Shown one piece after another: positions 33,841 through 45,555 of a DNA stretch of 64,000 bases. Location of the stretch: assembly GCA_002733645.1 (NCBI GenBank), contig NVWL01000010.1, positions 1 through 64,000 on the forward strand, written 5' to 3'. The DNA is from Oceanobacter sp. (lineage in GTDB: Bacteria; Pseudomonadota; Gammaproteobacteria; Pseudomonadales; Oceanobacteraceae). Positions within the stretch are counted from its first letter, which is position 1; every line of letters begins with the position of its first letter. The translations under genes were made by a program, and so were the position numbers. Below the pieces are notes generated by a model. The model did no database searches and was not told the origin of the DNA. It saw only the letters and a program-made list of their open reading frames with translations.

Positions 33841-34478
33841 TGCTAATTCGTCAGCTTGGTCTTGCAGAATATGATGCCGTATACGCTGAGATGACGGCCT
33901 ATACTGAATCTCGCGAAGACAATACCGACGATCAGTTATGGTTCTTACAGCACCCGCCTGTGTTTACCCAAGGCCAAGCGGGCAAGGCGGAGCATGTTCT
34001 ATTTCCCGGTGATATTCCTGTCGTCCAAACGGATCGTGGTGGTCAGGTAACTTATCATGGCCCGGGGCAACTGGTTGTTTATCTGATGGTGGATATTAAC
34101 CGTATGGGGTGGGGGCCGCGCCAACTAGTTAGCTCTATAGAGCAGGCACTGGTAGACACGCTTGCAGAATGGGGTATTGATGCTGCCCCCCGTGCTGATG
34201 CGCCGGGTGTATATACCGGTGAACGAAAAATAGCCTCGCTTGGGCTACGTATTCGTCACGGTCGCTCGTTTCATGGGTTAGCATTAAATATCGATATGGA
34301 TCTAGAGCCGTTTAGAAGAATTAACCCGTGTGGGTACGCGGGCATGGAAATGACCCAGATGGTGGCAGAGACGTCACAAGCGATCAGTGTTGATCTCGTA
34401 TCCGAACGTCTTGCATATCATCTTCAGCGCCTGATTGTGAAAGAGTCTTCAGGTATGACTAATGAATCTCCGGAGTAA
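33840..34478 (+). CDS. lipB: Octanoyl-[ACP]:protein N-octanoyltransferase
   Basis: 212 residues. Transfers octanoate from ACP to lipoyl domains, the first step of lipoate assembly. Visible signatures: [36 protein letters not shown] with the catalytic Lys (ERKIAS), and [13 protein letters not shown] with the catalytic Cys. The ATG at 33840 overlaps the ybeD stop by one base, and the gene is followed by lipA 3 nt later. Confidence 0.97.
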   Translation: MLIRQLGLAEYDAVYAEMTAYTESREDNTDDQLWFLQHPPVFTQGQAGKAEHVLFPGDIPVVQTDRGGQVTYHGPGQLVVYLMVDINRMGWGPRQLVSSIEQALVDTLAEWGIDAAPRADAPGVYTGERKIASLGLRIRHGRSFHGLALNIDMDLEPFRRINPCGYAGMEMTQMVAETSQAISVDLVSERLAYHLQRLIVKESSGMTNESPE

Positions 34479-34481
34479 CAG

Positions 34482-35447
34482 ATGTCTGATCGACCTAAGG
34501 TAGTGCAGGGTGAAAAATTACGTGGCGCTGATAAAGTTGCTCGCATCCCGATTAAGGTCATTCCGACGGAAGAAATTCCACGTAAGCCCGATTGGATTCG
34601 AGTACGAATTCCGGCGACACCTAAGATCAACGAAATTAAACAAAAGCTGCGTAAACACAAGTTACACACGGTGTGTGAAGAAGCGAGTTGCCCAAATATT
34701 GGCGAATGCTTTGGTGGTGGTACCGCGACCTTCATGATTATGGGAGATGTGTGTACACGTCGCTGTCCATTTTGTGATGTTGGCCATGGTCGACCGAACC
34801 CTCTGGATGTTGATGAACCGGTAAACCTAGCAACAGCCATTGCGGATATGGGCCTCAAGTACGTGGTTATTACATCGGTTGATCGTGACGATCTTCGTGA
34901 TGGTGGTGCTCAGCACTTTGCCGATTGTATTCGTTTAACCCGTGAGCACTCACCTAGCATTCAGATAGAAACCTTAGTGCCTGATTTTCGTGGTCGTATG
35001 GAGGTGGCGCTGGATATTCTTAGCGCAACACCACCGAATGTCTTCAATCACAACCTTGAAACTGTTCCTCGTTTATACAAAGAGTGTCGCCCTGGGTCTG
35101 ATTATCAGTGGTCGCTTGATTTATTGAAGCATTACAAGGCTCGCCAGCCAGATATTATTACCAAGTCTGGGCTGATGTTGGGTCTGGGGGAAACGAACGA
35201 AGAGGTGATAGAGGTGATGCGTGACATGCGTGCTCACAATATTGATCACATCACGTTAGGTCAGTATCTACAGCCCAGCCGAGAACATTCCCCTGTGAAG
35301 CGCTTTGCGACGCCTGAAGAGTTCAAAGAGTTGGGTGATATTGCGAAGGAGATGGGCTTTGTTCGTGTGACTAGTGGCCCACTTGTGCGTTCTTCATATC
35401 ATGCAGACCAGCAGGCCGAAGGCGTGGATGTCGGAGGGCTGGGCTAA
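34482..35447 (+). CDS. lipA: Lipoyl synthase
   Basis: 321 residues, radical SAM enzyme that inserts two sulfurs into the octanoyl chain. Both iron-sulfur clusters are recognisable: auxiliary cluster [12 protein letters not shown] and radical SAM cluster CTRRCPFCD. The C-terminal SSYHADQQ with the RSSY motif completes the set. It closes the dacA-ybeD-lipB-lipA operon, with a perfect 11-bp stem hairpin downstream. Confidence 0.98.
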   Translation: MSDRPKVVQGEKLRGADKVARIPIKVIPTEEIPRKPDWIRVRIPATPKINEIKQKLRKHKLHTVCEEASCPNIGECFGGGTATFMIMGDVCTRRCPFCDVGHGRPNPLDVDEPVNLATAIADMGLKYVVITSVDRDDLRDGGAQHFADCIRLTREHSPSIQIETLVPDFRGRMEVALDILSATPPNVFNHNLETVPRLYKECRPGSDYQWSLDLLKHYKARQPDIITKSGLMLGLGETNEEVIEVMRDMRAHNIDHITLGQYLQPSREHSPVKRFATPEEFKELGDIAKEMGFVRVTSGPLVRSSYHADQQAEGVDVGGLG

Positions 35448-35451
35448 CGAG

Positions 35452-35481
35452 GACATGCCTAACTAGACGCTTAGGCATGTC
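35452..35481. terminator. Hairpin terminator between lipA and ydcH-like gene
   Basis: GACATGCCTAA and TTAGGCATGTC, a perfect 11-bp stem with an 8-nt loop between two convergent genes. The T-run is poor, so it may act as a bidirectional barrier. Confidence 0.7.
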
Positions 35482-35489
35482 ATCAATGT

Positions 35490-35729
35490 TTAGGCTTGTT
35501 TTAGCATGGAAGCTAGGTCGTCTTTTAAATGAACTCGACGCATTCGAAGCGCATCTAACACGTCATCTGCCGCTGGCGTGACATCGTCCTCAATTTTTCT
35601 CACTTCTCTATCCAACTCATGATACTCATCAAATAAGCGAGCGAAGTGGCGGTCGTGCATTTTTAGTTCTCGAATTCGATCTGACATATCAGGAAACTCG
35701 TGGTGTAAGTCATGGTGCTCTACAGTCAT
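35490..35729 (-). CDS. YdcH family (DUF465) protein
   Basis: 79 residues. DUF465/YdcH proteins are short helical hairpins of unknown function. The string SDRIRELKMHDRHFARLFDEYHELD broken at MHD matches the family, with the LKDDLASML ending. A His-rich start (VEHHDLHHEF) is notable. AAGGAGAAAATT precedes the ATG, a strong ribosome-binding site. Convergent with lipA. Confidence 0.9.
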   Translation of the reverse strand: MTVEHHDLHHEFPDMSDRIRELKMHDRHFARLFDEYHELDREVRKIEDDVTPAADDVLDALRMRRVHLKDDLASMLKQA

Positions 35730-36015
35730 AATTTTCTCCTTTACGTTATACGTTCAGATTACGGGAAATGTTGGGCATCACCTTGATTTAGGTCACTAGT
35801 CTCGCTGTTGTCATATTTAGTTATTCTCCCCTTTATCTGATATTCAGTGGCGCAATTGGTGTTTGTGAGCTTTATTTATAGCAGTGTTACTGAACCCGCT
35901 TTCGAGCTAGTTTATTGGTTTATATTGTTTTTTCTGAAGGATTAATCACCGAAATGCCCGGTAAAGTCGTCGTTTTGATAACGAAAAGCACTCCATTTCA
36001 CTGCTTGGTCAGTTA

Positions 36016-37089
36016 TTGCGCCATTTAGACGTGGTTGGGTTCTCTGATATCCATGATTTTTTTACACAAGGCGACTCTGAAACAGACTGCATTGTGTTAG
36101 ATGCAACGGGCATGGCTGAGGAAGATGATCAGCTATTCCAGATGCTGCGTGACAACCCAAATACCCAGTCAACACCAGTGATTTATGTGGGTGATAACTT
36201 AAGTATCCAAACGCGCTTGGCCATTTATGAAGCGGGGGTGGATGACTACATCAGTAAGCCTTTTGATGTTGCTGAATTACAGGCCAAGGTCGGTCGCGCC
36301 TTACACCATCGTCGTTACGAGAGAGAGTTGATCAGTACCGCAGAAGTCGCGAAGCAAGCGGCTTTTGAGGCGATGACACACTCAGCCGAACAAGGTGAAA
36401 TTGTGCGTTATATGGAGCAAATTTCAGCTTGCCAGAAATTAGATCACCTAGCGGAAGCTTTACTCGGTTTGTTATCACGTTTTGGGCTTAATGCCGTATT
36501 CTCATGTTGGCAAGACAGCGATGAATGGCCACGATACTATTCGCAAAGTGATAGTGGCGGAGCCTCAGCGCTAGAAGAAGACTTGATGCAGTCAGGGCAT
36601 GGTGGTGGCCGCATTATGGAATTTGGGCGTCGGATGTTGGTGAACTACCCCCAGACCTCTCTGTTTTTGAAAAACATACCTTATGAAGATGAAATTCGTT
36701 TCGGACGTATCAAGGATCACCTTGCAGTGATCTTAAATGCAACGGACGCTCGAGTGGCAAGCCTCAGCATGGAAGCCCAGCTACGCCAAAAAGATGAATT
36801 ACTTGATGTTGTTAATGAAGCCGAAAAAACACTTCATGAACGTACATTACTGCAAAAAGATATGATGACACGGGTTGATTCTGAGCGTGCAGATTTGGCG
36901 CTAGAATTAAAAGAAGAGTTGCTCGTGCTTAGCCTCCATGACGAGCAAGAAGAAAGAGTGTTGAGCTTAGTGAGTGATCACATGAACAGCTTGGATGCCT
37001 TGTACAAAGAAGCCGCAGACTGGAATGAAGCCATCGCCCCCGTGATGAAGGCGCTGGAGTATGTTGTTAACGGTGGTAAGTCAGATTAA
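36016..37089 (+). CDS. Response-regulator-like protein, apparent frameshift at 5' end
   Basis: Receiver-domain protein whose open frame begins at TTG 36016, inside the domain. Upstream in the same frame the bases encode FDNEKHSISLLGQLL, the missing first strand and helix of a receiver. The only ATG with a ribosome-binding site (35954, MPGKVVV) is one base out of register; one more T in the TTTT run at 35973-35976 would restore a 378-residue protein. The rest keeps CIVLDATG (phospho-acceptor Asp) and YISKPFD. Residues after the receiver form a coiled-coil region and an unknown domain. No kinase is adjacent. Confidence 0.7.
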   Translation: MRHLDVVGFSDIHDFFTQGDSETDCIVLDATGMAEEDDQLFQMLRDNPNTQSTPVIYVGDNLSIQTRLAIYEAGVDDYISKPFDVAELQAKVGRALHHRRYERELISTAEVAKQAAFEAMTHSAEQGEIVRYMEQISACQKLDHLAEALLGLLSRFGLNAVFSCWQDSDEWPRYYSQSDSGGASALEEDLMQSGHGGGRIMEFGRRMLVNYPQTSLFLKNIPYEDEIRFGRIKDHLAVILNATDARVASLSMEAQLRQKDELLDVVNEAEKTLHERTLLQKDMMTRVDSERADLALELKEELLVLSLHDEQEERVLSLVSDHMNSLDALYKEAADWNEAIAPVMKALEYVVNGGKSD

Positions 37090-37107
37090 CGTTTTATTTC
37101 TTTTTTC

Positions 37108-37545
37108 TTATTGTTTCGCTTTGAGGAGCGCTTGCCGTATCCACTGTTGAAGTTGAGCGGCGGGAAGTGCCCCGGCTAAACGATCTATCTCTTTGCCTTG
37201 GTGAAACACAATCAGGGTTGGGATGCTTCGAATTCCATATTGGCCTGACACTCCTTGAGCGTGTTCAGTATTCACTTTGGCAAAACGTGCATCGAAAGGC
37301 ATGTGAGCAGCCGCATCTTTAAAAATGGGCGCCATCATTTGGCATGGCCCACACCAACTTGCCCAAAAATCCACGACCACGGGCAGATCATTTTTAGAAA
37401 CGAAACGTGCAAAGTCAGCATCAGTTAAGTCGACAACATCACCGTTAAATAGAACGCTTTTGCAGCGGCCACACTGTCCTGGTTGATTACGTTTATCATC
37501 GGGAATACGGTTGATGGCGGCGCAAGAGGGGCAAGTGGTGTGCAT
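37108..37545 (-). CDS. trxC: Thioredoxin 2
   Basis: 145 residues. The N-terminal zinc module has two Cys pairs (TCPSCAAIN and CGRCK), the mark of TrxC, followed by the thioredoxin domain with the active site WCGPC near residue 65 and cis-Pro SIPTLIVF. It reduces disulfides in the cytoplasm and resists oxidative stress. It stands upstream of dsbD on the same strand, but the gap holds tandem repeats and no clear operon link. Confidence 0.96.
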   Translation of the reverse strand: MHTTCPSCAAINRIPDDKRNQPGQCGRCKSVLFNGDVVDLTDADFARFVSKNDLPVVVDFWASWCGPCQMMAPIFKDAAAHMPFDARFAKVNTEHAQGVSGQYGIRSIPTLIVFHQGKEIDRLAGALPAAQLQQWIRQALLKAKQ

Positions 37546-37621
37546 GAATAGCCTATAAATTGCTGCTTAGTTTTTGATATTAACTATATGAGGCCTTGGT
37601 TATGTTTTTCAAGGTTTGCCG

Positions 37622-37650
37622 TTGTGGCCTGTCCTATATTGTGGCCTGTC
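37622..37650. repeat. 17-bp-spaced direct repeat between trxC and dsbD
   Basis: TTGTGGCCTGTC occurs twice, 17 bp apart, just beside the 16-bp dsbD repeat. Confidence 0.7.
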
Positions 37651-37660
37651 TGATCGTCCA

Positions 37661-37699
37661 GTTAAGGGGTCGCCCATTTAAGGGGTCGCCCAGTTAAGG
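37661..37699 (-). repeat. 16-bp tandem repeat at the dsbD stop codon
   Basis: Two 16-bp units (GTTAAGGGGTCGCCCA and TTTAAGGGGTCGCCCA) plus a third partial one that contains the dsbD stop. Each unit carries a copy of the CTTAA-type stop region on the minus strand. Confidence 0.88.
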
Positions 37700-39430
37700 C
37701 GCTGGAATTATACCAAGTGCTTCTTGCACGAATTCTGACTTACGGCGTTCGCCAATGATACGACCTTGGCTGTTATCGCTGCCGGCTTCAAAAAATAATA
37801 CAGTGGGTGGGCCAAATACACCGTGTGTGTTCATGAAGGCTTTATGCTCTTCTGTGTTATCCGTTAAATCGAGCTGAACCCAAAGTAAGTGACGCAATGC
37901 GAGTTGAGCATCTTCTTGAGCAAAAATTTCCTCATCTATCACTTTGCAGCTGATACACCAGTCGGCGTATAAGTCGACCATCACAGGTTGCTGAGATTCG
38001 GTAATCAGCGTATTGATTTCAGCAATAGATGTCGTTTTGACAAAAGGTGCTTCACTTTCGGAATGTGTGCTTTCACCAATCGGGTTGAGCAGGTCAGAGT
38101 TGCCTTGTAATGCACCAGCAATAGCAACAACGCCGTAAATAAAGATCATCAGCGCGGGCGTTTTTAACCAGCGTTGAGCGGACTCTGTTGGGCTACTTAA
38201 AGCGCCAGCCACAATACCGACAGCCACGGCGAGTGCCCCCCAGAGCGCAAGAACCAGCGGCCCGGGTAATAATCGGCTCACTAGCCAAATAGCCACCCCC
38301 ACAAGCATAAAACCAAACAGGTACTTGATTCTATTCATCCACGCTCCGGCTTTGGGTAATACCGTCGCACCTGTGGTACCTAAAACGATCAAAGGAGTGC
38401 CCATACCGAAGCCTAAAGCGAGTAAGGCTAAGGCCCCGGCAAATGCATCACCAGTGGTGCTTAAATAGGCCAGAGCGCCAGCAAGAGGCGCAGAGACACA
38501 GGGTGAGACCACGAGAGCAGACAGAACACCGATAATAAAGACGCTGACGGCATTGCCGCCGTTTTGCTTTTGACTAATGTTGTTTAAACGATTGCGCAAT
38601 CCTGACGGCAGTTGTAATTCATACACACCAAACATGGCGAGGGAGAGCACAAGGAACAGCACCGCGAAGCCAATTAACACCGGCGGACTTTGCATTAACG
38701 CTTGAACATTGGCACCGGCGCCTAGTAAGCCAACGGCTAAACCCGCTGCTGCGTAGGTGATGGCCATACCGGTGACGTACACAAAAGATAGCCAAAAGCC
38801 GCGAGCCGGGGGGGTGTTGCCGCCTCCTAAAACCACACTGGTAAGAATGGGCACCATTGGAAGTACACACGGTGTAAACGTCAGTCCAAGACCTAATAAA
38901 AAGAAAATACCCAAGACGGCTAAGGTTGAGCGCCCTTCAAACCATGATGTTGTTGAGTTGGCTGGCGTGGCGTTGCTGGCGGGGGAGGTCTCTTGTATGG
39001 CAGAGCTTTCAATAACTTCAACCGCGAGTGTTTGTGGTGGATAGCATAACCCGGCATCAGCGCAGCCTTGGTAATGCAAGGTAGCAGCCCCCGGGGTGAG
39101 TTCGCGGGTGTCGAAGGTAACGGTCAGGTCGCCGTAGTAGGCGATGATGTCGCCGAAGGCTTCATCGTACTTTTCTTTGCCGTCTTTTGACCACGACACA
39201 GGATCAATGCGCTGTTTATTCTGTTTAAGATAGATACGGTGCTGGTACAGATAGTAGCCATCAACGCTTTGCCACTCTGCAGATACGACGCCGGGCGATG
39301 CGTTCGTGGTGACAGGGAAAGCCTGCTCTACCGGAAGAAATTCTGCATCATTTGAATTCAGGCTATCAAGCAGACTGGCTTGGGCGGGGAGGCCGAGCGA
39401 AAAAAGCAGTAACCAAAATCCCGTACGCAT
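37694..39430 (-). CDS. dsbD: Thiol:disulfide interchange protein DsbD
   Basis: 578 residues. Passes reductant from cytoplasmic thioredoxin to the periplasm. Order: signal peptide (FWLLLFSLGLPAQA), N-terminal alpha domain with YQGCADAGLCYPP cysteines, a membrane domain of eight helices with LTFTPCVLPM and VVSPCVSAPLAGAL carrying the paired cysteines, and a C-terminal thioredoxin-like domain with WCISCK. All three redox modules are intact. The repeat unit described separately overlaps its 3' end. Confidence 0.96.
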   Translation of the reverse strand: MRTGFWLLLFSLGLPAQASLLDSLNSNDAEFLPVEQAFPVTTNASPGVVSAEWQSVDGYYLYQHRIYLKQNKQRIDPVSWSKDGKEKYDEAFGDIIAYYGDLTVTFDTRELTPGAATLHYQGCADAGLCYPPQTLAVEVIESSAIQETSPASNATPANSTTSWFEGRSTLAVLGIFFLLGLGLTFTPCVLPMVPILTSVVLGGGNTPPARGFWLSFVYVTGMAITYAAAGLAVGLLGAGANVQALMQSPPVLIGFAVLFLVLSLAMFGVYELQLPSGLRNRLNNISQKQNGGNAVSVFIIGVLSALVVSPCVSAPLAGALAYLSTTGDAFAGALALLALGFGMGTPLIVLGTTGATVLPKAGAWMNRIKYLFGFMLVGVAIWLVSRLLPGPLVLALWGALAVAVGIVAGALSSPTESAQRWLKTPALMIFIYGVVAIAGALQGNSDLLNPIGESTHSESEAPFVKTTSIAEINTLITESQQPVMVDLYADWCISCKVIDEEIFAQEDAQLALRHLLWVQLDLTDNTEEHKAFMNTHGVFGPPTVLFFEAGSDNSQGRIIGERRKSEFVQEALGIIPAP

Positions 39431-39481
39431 TACTCTTTCTCCGCAGCTGTGTTGTAAGTTGTTTGAACAATTTTTGATGTG

Positions 39482-40450
39482 TTAGGTAGTACGCTCTACT
39501 GCAATATTAGCTAAGGCGACGAGGGCATCTCGAGCCGCAGAGGCTGGCACAATATCAAGATGCGCTTGAGCACGATCTCGACAGGCTTGAGCTTGCTGGC
39601 GTGTATAGTCTAGAGAACCACACTGTTTTACGATACGTAAAACGTTGTCCATGTCATCTAACCCACCTTTGCGTATCGCGTTGCGGATCACTTGGCTATC
39701 TTCTTCGCTGGCATTCGCCATGGCGTGAATAAGGGGTAGCGTAGGCTTACCTTCGGCTAGATCATCGCCGACGTTTTTGCCCATTTCTTCCGCATCGCCC
39801 TCATAATCAAGAACGTCGTCGACCAGCTGAAACGCCATGCCGAGTTCTTTACCGTACTCTTTGAGTGCTAAGCGCTGCTGATCGTTTAGCTCTAATAACG
39901 ATGCCGCTGAGTGAGTGGATGCTTCAAATAACATGGCTGTTTTGCCATGAATGACTTCCATATATTGAGCTTCGGTGGTGTCTGGATTTTTCACGTTGGT
40001 AAGTTGTAAAACTTCGCCTTCCGCAATCACACAGGTAGCACCGGAAAGTATCTTCATAACAGGCAGTGACGCTAGCTCTACCATCATTTCAAATGCGCGA
40101 CTGTAGAGAAAATCACCAACTAAGACACTGGGTGCGTTGCCCCATTTTGCGTTAGCCGTGAGATTGCCACGGCGCATATCTGAGGTGTCTACGACGTCAT
40201 CGTGTAATAACGTGGCGGTATGCAAAAACTCAATCACTGTGGCGAGCTTTACGGCGTCGTCATTGCAGCGATCAAATGCTTTCGCGGTTAACAGCACTAA
40301 TAATGGGCGAATGCGTTTACCACCACTGCTTACGATGTAGTCTGCAATTTTTTCGACCAGTGGAACGCGGGATTCTAGCTGCTCGTGGATCAGCTTATCG
40401 ACCGCCTGAAATTCTTCGCCGACCGTAGCCAGAACGTCTTTGATGTGCAT
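39482..40450 (-). CDS. ispB: Octaprenyl diphosphate synthase
   Basis: 322 residues, trans long-chain prenyl synthase supplying the ubiquinone side chain. The first Asp-rich motif is in LLHDDVVDTSDMRRG and the second in FQLVDDVLDYEG, with Lys/Arg substrate contacts in SGGKRIRPLLV. It is divergent from rplU-rpmA-obgE, the widely conserved arrangement in Gammaproteobacteria. Confidence 0.96.
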   Translation of the reverse strand: MHIKDVLATVGEEFQAVDKLIHEQLESRVPLVEKIADYIVSSGGKRIRPLLVLLTAKAFDRCNDDAVKLATVIEFLHTATLLHDDVVDTSDMRRGNLTANAKWGNAPSVLVGDFLYSRAFEMMVELASLPVMKILSGATCVIAEGEVLQLTNVKNPDTTEAQYMEVIHGKTAMLFEASTHSAASLLELNDQQRLALKEYGKELGMAFQLVDDVLDYEGDAEEMGKNVGDDLAEGKPTLPLIHAMANASEEDSQVIRNAIRKGGLDDMDNVLRIVKQCGSLDYTRQQAQACRDRAQAHLDIVPASAARDALVALANIAVERTT

Positions 40451-40565
40451 GTTTATTTAATGCCTGCTTGATTCTCGCGCAAATGCTAGGGAGCATTGGC
40501 GCTTGTGTCAATGTTCTCGTGGTGCCATGTGCGTCGATTGTATCAATAAAAGCGCCGGGGTGGGC

Positions 40566-40594
40566 TTGCAGATATAGGATACCTGCGGTATAGT
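40566..40594 (+). promoter_or_regulatory. Sigma70 promoter of rplU-rpmA
   Basis: TTGCAG, 17-bp spacer, TATAGT; transcription start near 40601, about 90 nt before rplU. Confidence 0.75.
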
Positions 40595-40691
40595 CTCGCG
40601 CCCGAAAACTGCTCCCTGCCATATGGAAACCAGAGTGTTGCCAATAGAAGCAGGCTTAAGTAGCAGCCATATAATAGAGCGGAGATACAGT

Positions 40692-41003
40692 ATGTACGCT
40701 GTAGTAGTAACTGGCGGTAAGCAATACCGCGTTGAAGAAGGTCAGACTCTTAAAGTTGAGAAACTAGAAGTCGCGACTGGTGAAGCACTAGATTTAGAAA
40801 AAGTACTGATGATTGGCAACGGCGACGATGTTAAAATTGGTGCTCCAGTGGTAGATGGCGCTAAAGTAACAGCAGAAGTGATCAATCACGGTCGTCACAA
40901 AAAAGTGAAGATCATGAAGTTCAAGCGTCGTAAGCATCACATGAAGCAGATGGGCCACCGTCAGTGGTTCACTGAAATTAAGATCACCAGCATCGCTGGC
41001 TAA
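40692..41003 (+). CDS. rplU: 50S ribosomal protein L21
   Basis: 103 residues, the standard L21 length, beginning [14 protein letters not shown] and ending EIKITSIAG. It binds 23S rRNA early in 50S assembly. The ATG at 40692 has GGAG upstream; the longer reading with 23 extra residues is not family-like. First gene of rplU-rpmA. Confidence 0.98.
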   Translation: MYAVVVTGGKQYRVEEGQTLKVEKLEVATGEALDLEKVLMIGNGDDVKIGAPVVDGAKVTAEVINHGRHKKVKIMKFKRRKHHMKQMGHRQWFTEIKITSIAG

Positions 41004-41086
41004 TCACTAATTTTTAGAGGTCCGTGCGGTTAACCATACCGTCGCATCCGCAGTGTTGCAGTGACCTCGCAGAAAGGAGAAAAGCA

Positions 41087-41344
41087 ATGGCTCACAAAAA
41101 AGCTGGTGGTAGTACTAAGAACGGTCGCGATTCCGAAAGTAAACGCCTTGGCGTCAAACTGTTCGGCGGTCAAGCGGCTAAAGCAGGCGCTATCATTATT
41201 CGTCAACGTGGTACTCGTTTCCACGCTGGTGACAATGTGAAAATCGGTCGTGACCACACTTTGTTCGCAACTGTAGAAGGTGCAGTTAAGTTCGAAGTTC
41301 GCGGTCCTAAGAACCGTAAGACTGTAAGCATTATCCCGGCTTAA
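41087..41344 (+). CDS. rpmA: 50S ribosomal protein L27
   Basis: 85 residues, standard L27 near the peptidyl transferase centre. Starts [19 protein letters not shown], contains [29 protein letters not shown] precedes the ATG. A strong terminator follows. Confidence 0.98.
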   Translation: MAHKKAGGSTKNGRDSESKRLGVKLFGGQAAKAGAIIIRQRGTRFHAGDNVKIGRDHTLFATVEGAVKFEVRGPKNRKTVSIIPA

Positions 41345-41366
41345 TACCCCGGCGATACCGCTAGAG

Positions 41367-41406
41367 CGCCCTGACTGTGAATGTTGCAGTCAGGGCGTTT
41401 TTATTT
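41367..41406 (+). terminator. Rho-independent terminator after rpmA
   Basis: 10-bp stem CGCCCTGACT/AGTCAGGGCG followed by a T-rich run (TTTTTATTT). Confidence 0.92.
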
Positions 41407-42894
<1,488 letters not shown>

Positions 42895-42923
42895 ACGGCG
42901 CATTGATAATCGGTAAGGTTGAT

Positions 42924-44063
42924 ATGAGTACAGAGCAGTTTCAGGCGTCTCGTCACCAGCTGGCATCTGCCAAGCGCTGGGTCATTAAAATTGGCAGCGC
43001 CTTGCTCACTAACGACGGTAAGGGCCTGAATCGTGAAGGGATGCAAAGCTGGGTTGACCAGATTGCTAATCTGATTGATGCGGGGCATGAAGTGGTGTTG
43101 GTGTCTTCTGGTTCGGTTGCTGAAGGTATGACGCGTCTTGGTTGGAAAAAACGCCCTGATGAACTTCATCAACTTCAGGCTGCGGCTGCGGTTGGGCAGA
43201 TGGGGTTGGTTCAAGCGTATGAAACCTCGTTTGCTAAGCACGGCAGGCACACCGCTCAGATACTTCTTACTCATGACGATCTCAGTGACCGCAAGCGTTA
43301 TCTGAATGCGCGCGGCACGTTACGCGCTTTATTGCAGATGGGCGTAGTGCCCATTATTAACGAAAATGACACCGTAGTGACTGACGAGATTTGTTTTGGC
43401 GATAACGACACCTTAGGTGCTTTGGTTGCCAATCTTGTTGAGGCGGATGTATTAGTAATTTTGACTGACCAAGATGGTTTGTTTACGGCCGATCCTCGTT
43501 CCAATCCTGATGCGCAAATAATTTATGAAGGCCGTGCCTCTGATCCTCAATTCGCGGCGATGGCTGGCGGTGGTGGTGCATTGGGGCGTGGCGGTATGGT
43601 CACTAAAGTGCGTGCTGCCACATTAGCGGCACGATCAGGTGCGGATACCGTGATCGTCGGTGGACGTATTGATCAAGTCATTACTCGTTTACGCGAAGGC
43701 GAGCTGTTAGGGACTTTGCTGCTTGCTGATCAAGCCCCGGTCGCAGCACGTAAACAGTGGATCGCGGGTCATTTGCAAACTCACGGTGAGCTAATACTGG
43801 ATGCTGGCGCAATTAACGCGTTACGCGACGGCGGACGCAGTTTGTTGCCTATCGGGGTGATTGCTGCCAATGGTCGTTTTGAGCGTGGCGAAGTGGTTGC
43901 GTGTAAAGACGAACAAGGTCGCATCGTAGCGAAAGGTTTGGTGAATTACTCGCGCGAGCAAGCGATAAAAATACTCAGAACACCAACGTCGGCGCTAGAA
44001 GCGGCATTGGGTTCAGTGGCTGAGCCAGAGATGATTCACAGAGATAATTTGGTCGTGCTCTAA
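42924..44063 (+). CDS. proB: Glutamate 5-kinase
   Basis: 379 residues, first enzyme of proline synthesis. The amino-acid kinase domain shows [35 protein letters not shown] and [18 protein letters not shown]. The C-terminal PUA domain (about 280-370) is present, as in E. coli type ProB. The ATG at 42924 follows GGTAAGG and is preferred to a start seven codons earlier. Its partner proA is 18 kb away. Confidence 0.97.
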   Translation: MSTEQFQASRHQLASAKRWVIKIGSALLTNDGKGLNREGMQSWVDQIANLIDAGHEVVLVSSGSVAEGMTRLGWKKRPDELHQLQAAAAVGQMGLVQAYETSFAKHGRHTAQILLTHDDLSDRKRYLNARGTLRALLQMGVVPIINENDTVVTDEICFGDNDTLGALVANLVEADVLVILTDQDGLFTADPRSNPDAQIIYEGRASDPQFAAMAGGGGALGRGGMVTKVRAATLAARSGADTVIVGGRIDQVITRLREGELLGTLLLADQAPVAARKQWIAGHLQTHGELILDAGAINALRDGGRSLLPIGVIAANGRFERGEVVACKDEQGRIVAKGLVNYSREQAIKILRTPTSALEAALGSVAEPEMIHRDNLVVL

Positions 44064-44115
44064 TTAATCAGACTATTTATTGTTTGGTGTTTAGTGTGCG
44101 TAATACAATTTTTAA

Positions 44116-44967
<852 letters not shown>

Positions 44968-45023
44968 ATTGACGTACATATTGCCGATTTGAAGGGCGAG
45001 TCAAAACCAATCCGGCGCAGCGG

Positions 45024-45052
45024 TTGACATCTTCGCTGCTAATCTGGATAAT
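45024..45052 (+). promoter_or_regulatory. Sigma70 promoter of rpsT
   Basis: TTGACA, 17-bp spacer, GATAAT, giving a start near 45059. The leader contains a GGTACC-CCCTGA-GGTACC hairpin (45067-45084), which could serve in S20 autoregulation. Confidence 0.85.
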
Positions 45053-45120
45053 CTCGGCCCTCTTAGGGTACCCCCTGAGGTACCAACTGAAATTTATTAA
45101 CCGAATTTAAGGAGCCGACT

Positions 45121-45387
45121 GTGGCAAATTCCGCTGGTTCTCGTAAACGCGCCCGTCAGGCTATCAAACGTCGTGCTCGTACTATGGCACTACGCTCAAT
45201 GGTGCGTACTTACATCAAGAAAGTGAACACGGCTATTGAAGCTGCTGAGTACGATCAAGCACAAGCTGCATTCACTGTAACTAAGCCTTACATCGACAAG
45301 GCAGTTACAAAAGGTATTATGCACAAGAACGTTGCTGCTCGTACTAAGAGCCGTTTGAACGCTCGAGTTTACGCTCTGAAAGGCTAA
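45121..45387 (+). CDS. rpsT: 30S ribosomal protein S20
   Basis: 88 residues, all-helical S20 that binds 16S rRNA: ANSAGSRKRARQAIKRRAR at the start, MHKNVAARTKSRLNARV near the end. The start codon is GTG with AAGGAG upstream; rare or non-ATG starts are usual for S20 and part of its autogenous control. A hairpin terminator follows. Confidence 0.98.
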   Translation: MANSAGSRKRARQAIKRRARTMALRSMVRTYIKKVNTAIEAAEYDQAQAAFTVTKPYIDKAVTKGIMHKNVAARTKSRLNARVYALKG

Positions 45388-45410
45388 TCGCCCTTTAGAA
45401 CGATGAAAGA

Positions 45411-45433
45411 ACCCGCCGCTGGCGGGTTTTTTT
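45411..45433 (+). terminator. Rho-independent terminator after rpsT
   Basis: ACCCGCC/GGCGGGT stem with a 3-nt loop and a run of T. Confidence 0.95.
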
Positions 45434-45488
45434 GTATATGACTTCCCTATACTGTTGTTATCTAGCGTATTCGTTGATCGCTCGTATC

Positions 45489-45524
45489 AATAAAGCAACG
45501 AATAAAACAACGAATAAAACAACG
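45489..45524 (+). repeat. 12-bp tandem repeat (3 units) upstream of murJ
   Basis: AATAAAGCAACG, AATAAAACAACG, AATAAAACAACG; in the murJ leader, ending 31 bp before the ATG. Confidence 0.88.
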
Positions 45525-45555
45525 TCGATAATCGTTGAGTGAATGTAGCCCCGAG

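Noticed and set aside
35966..35980. Programmed -1 ribosomal frameshift in the receiver-domain gene
   Set aside because: No X-XXY-YYZ heptamer or downstream stem is visible; a single-base deletion or error is simpler.
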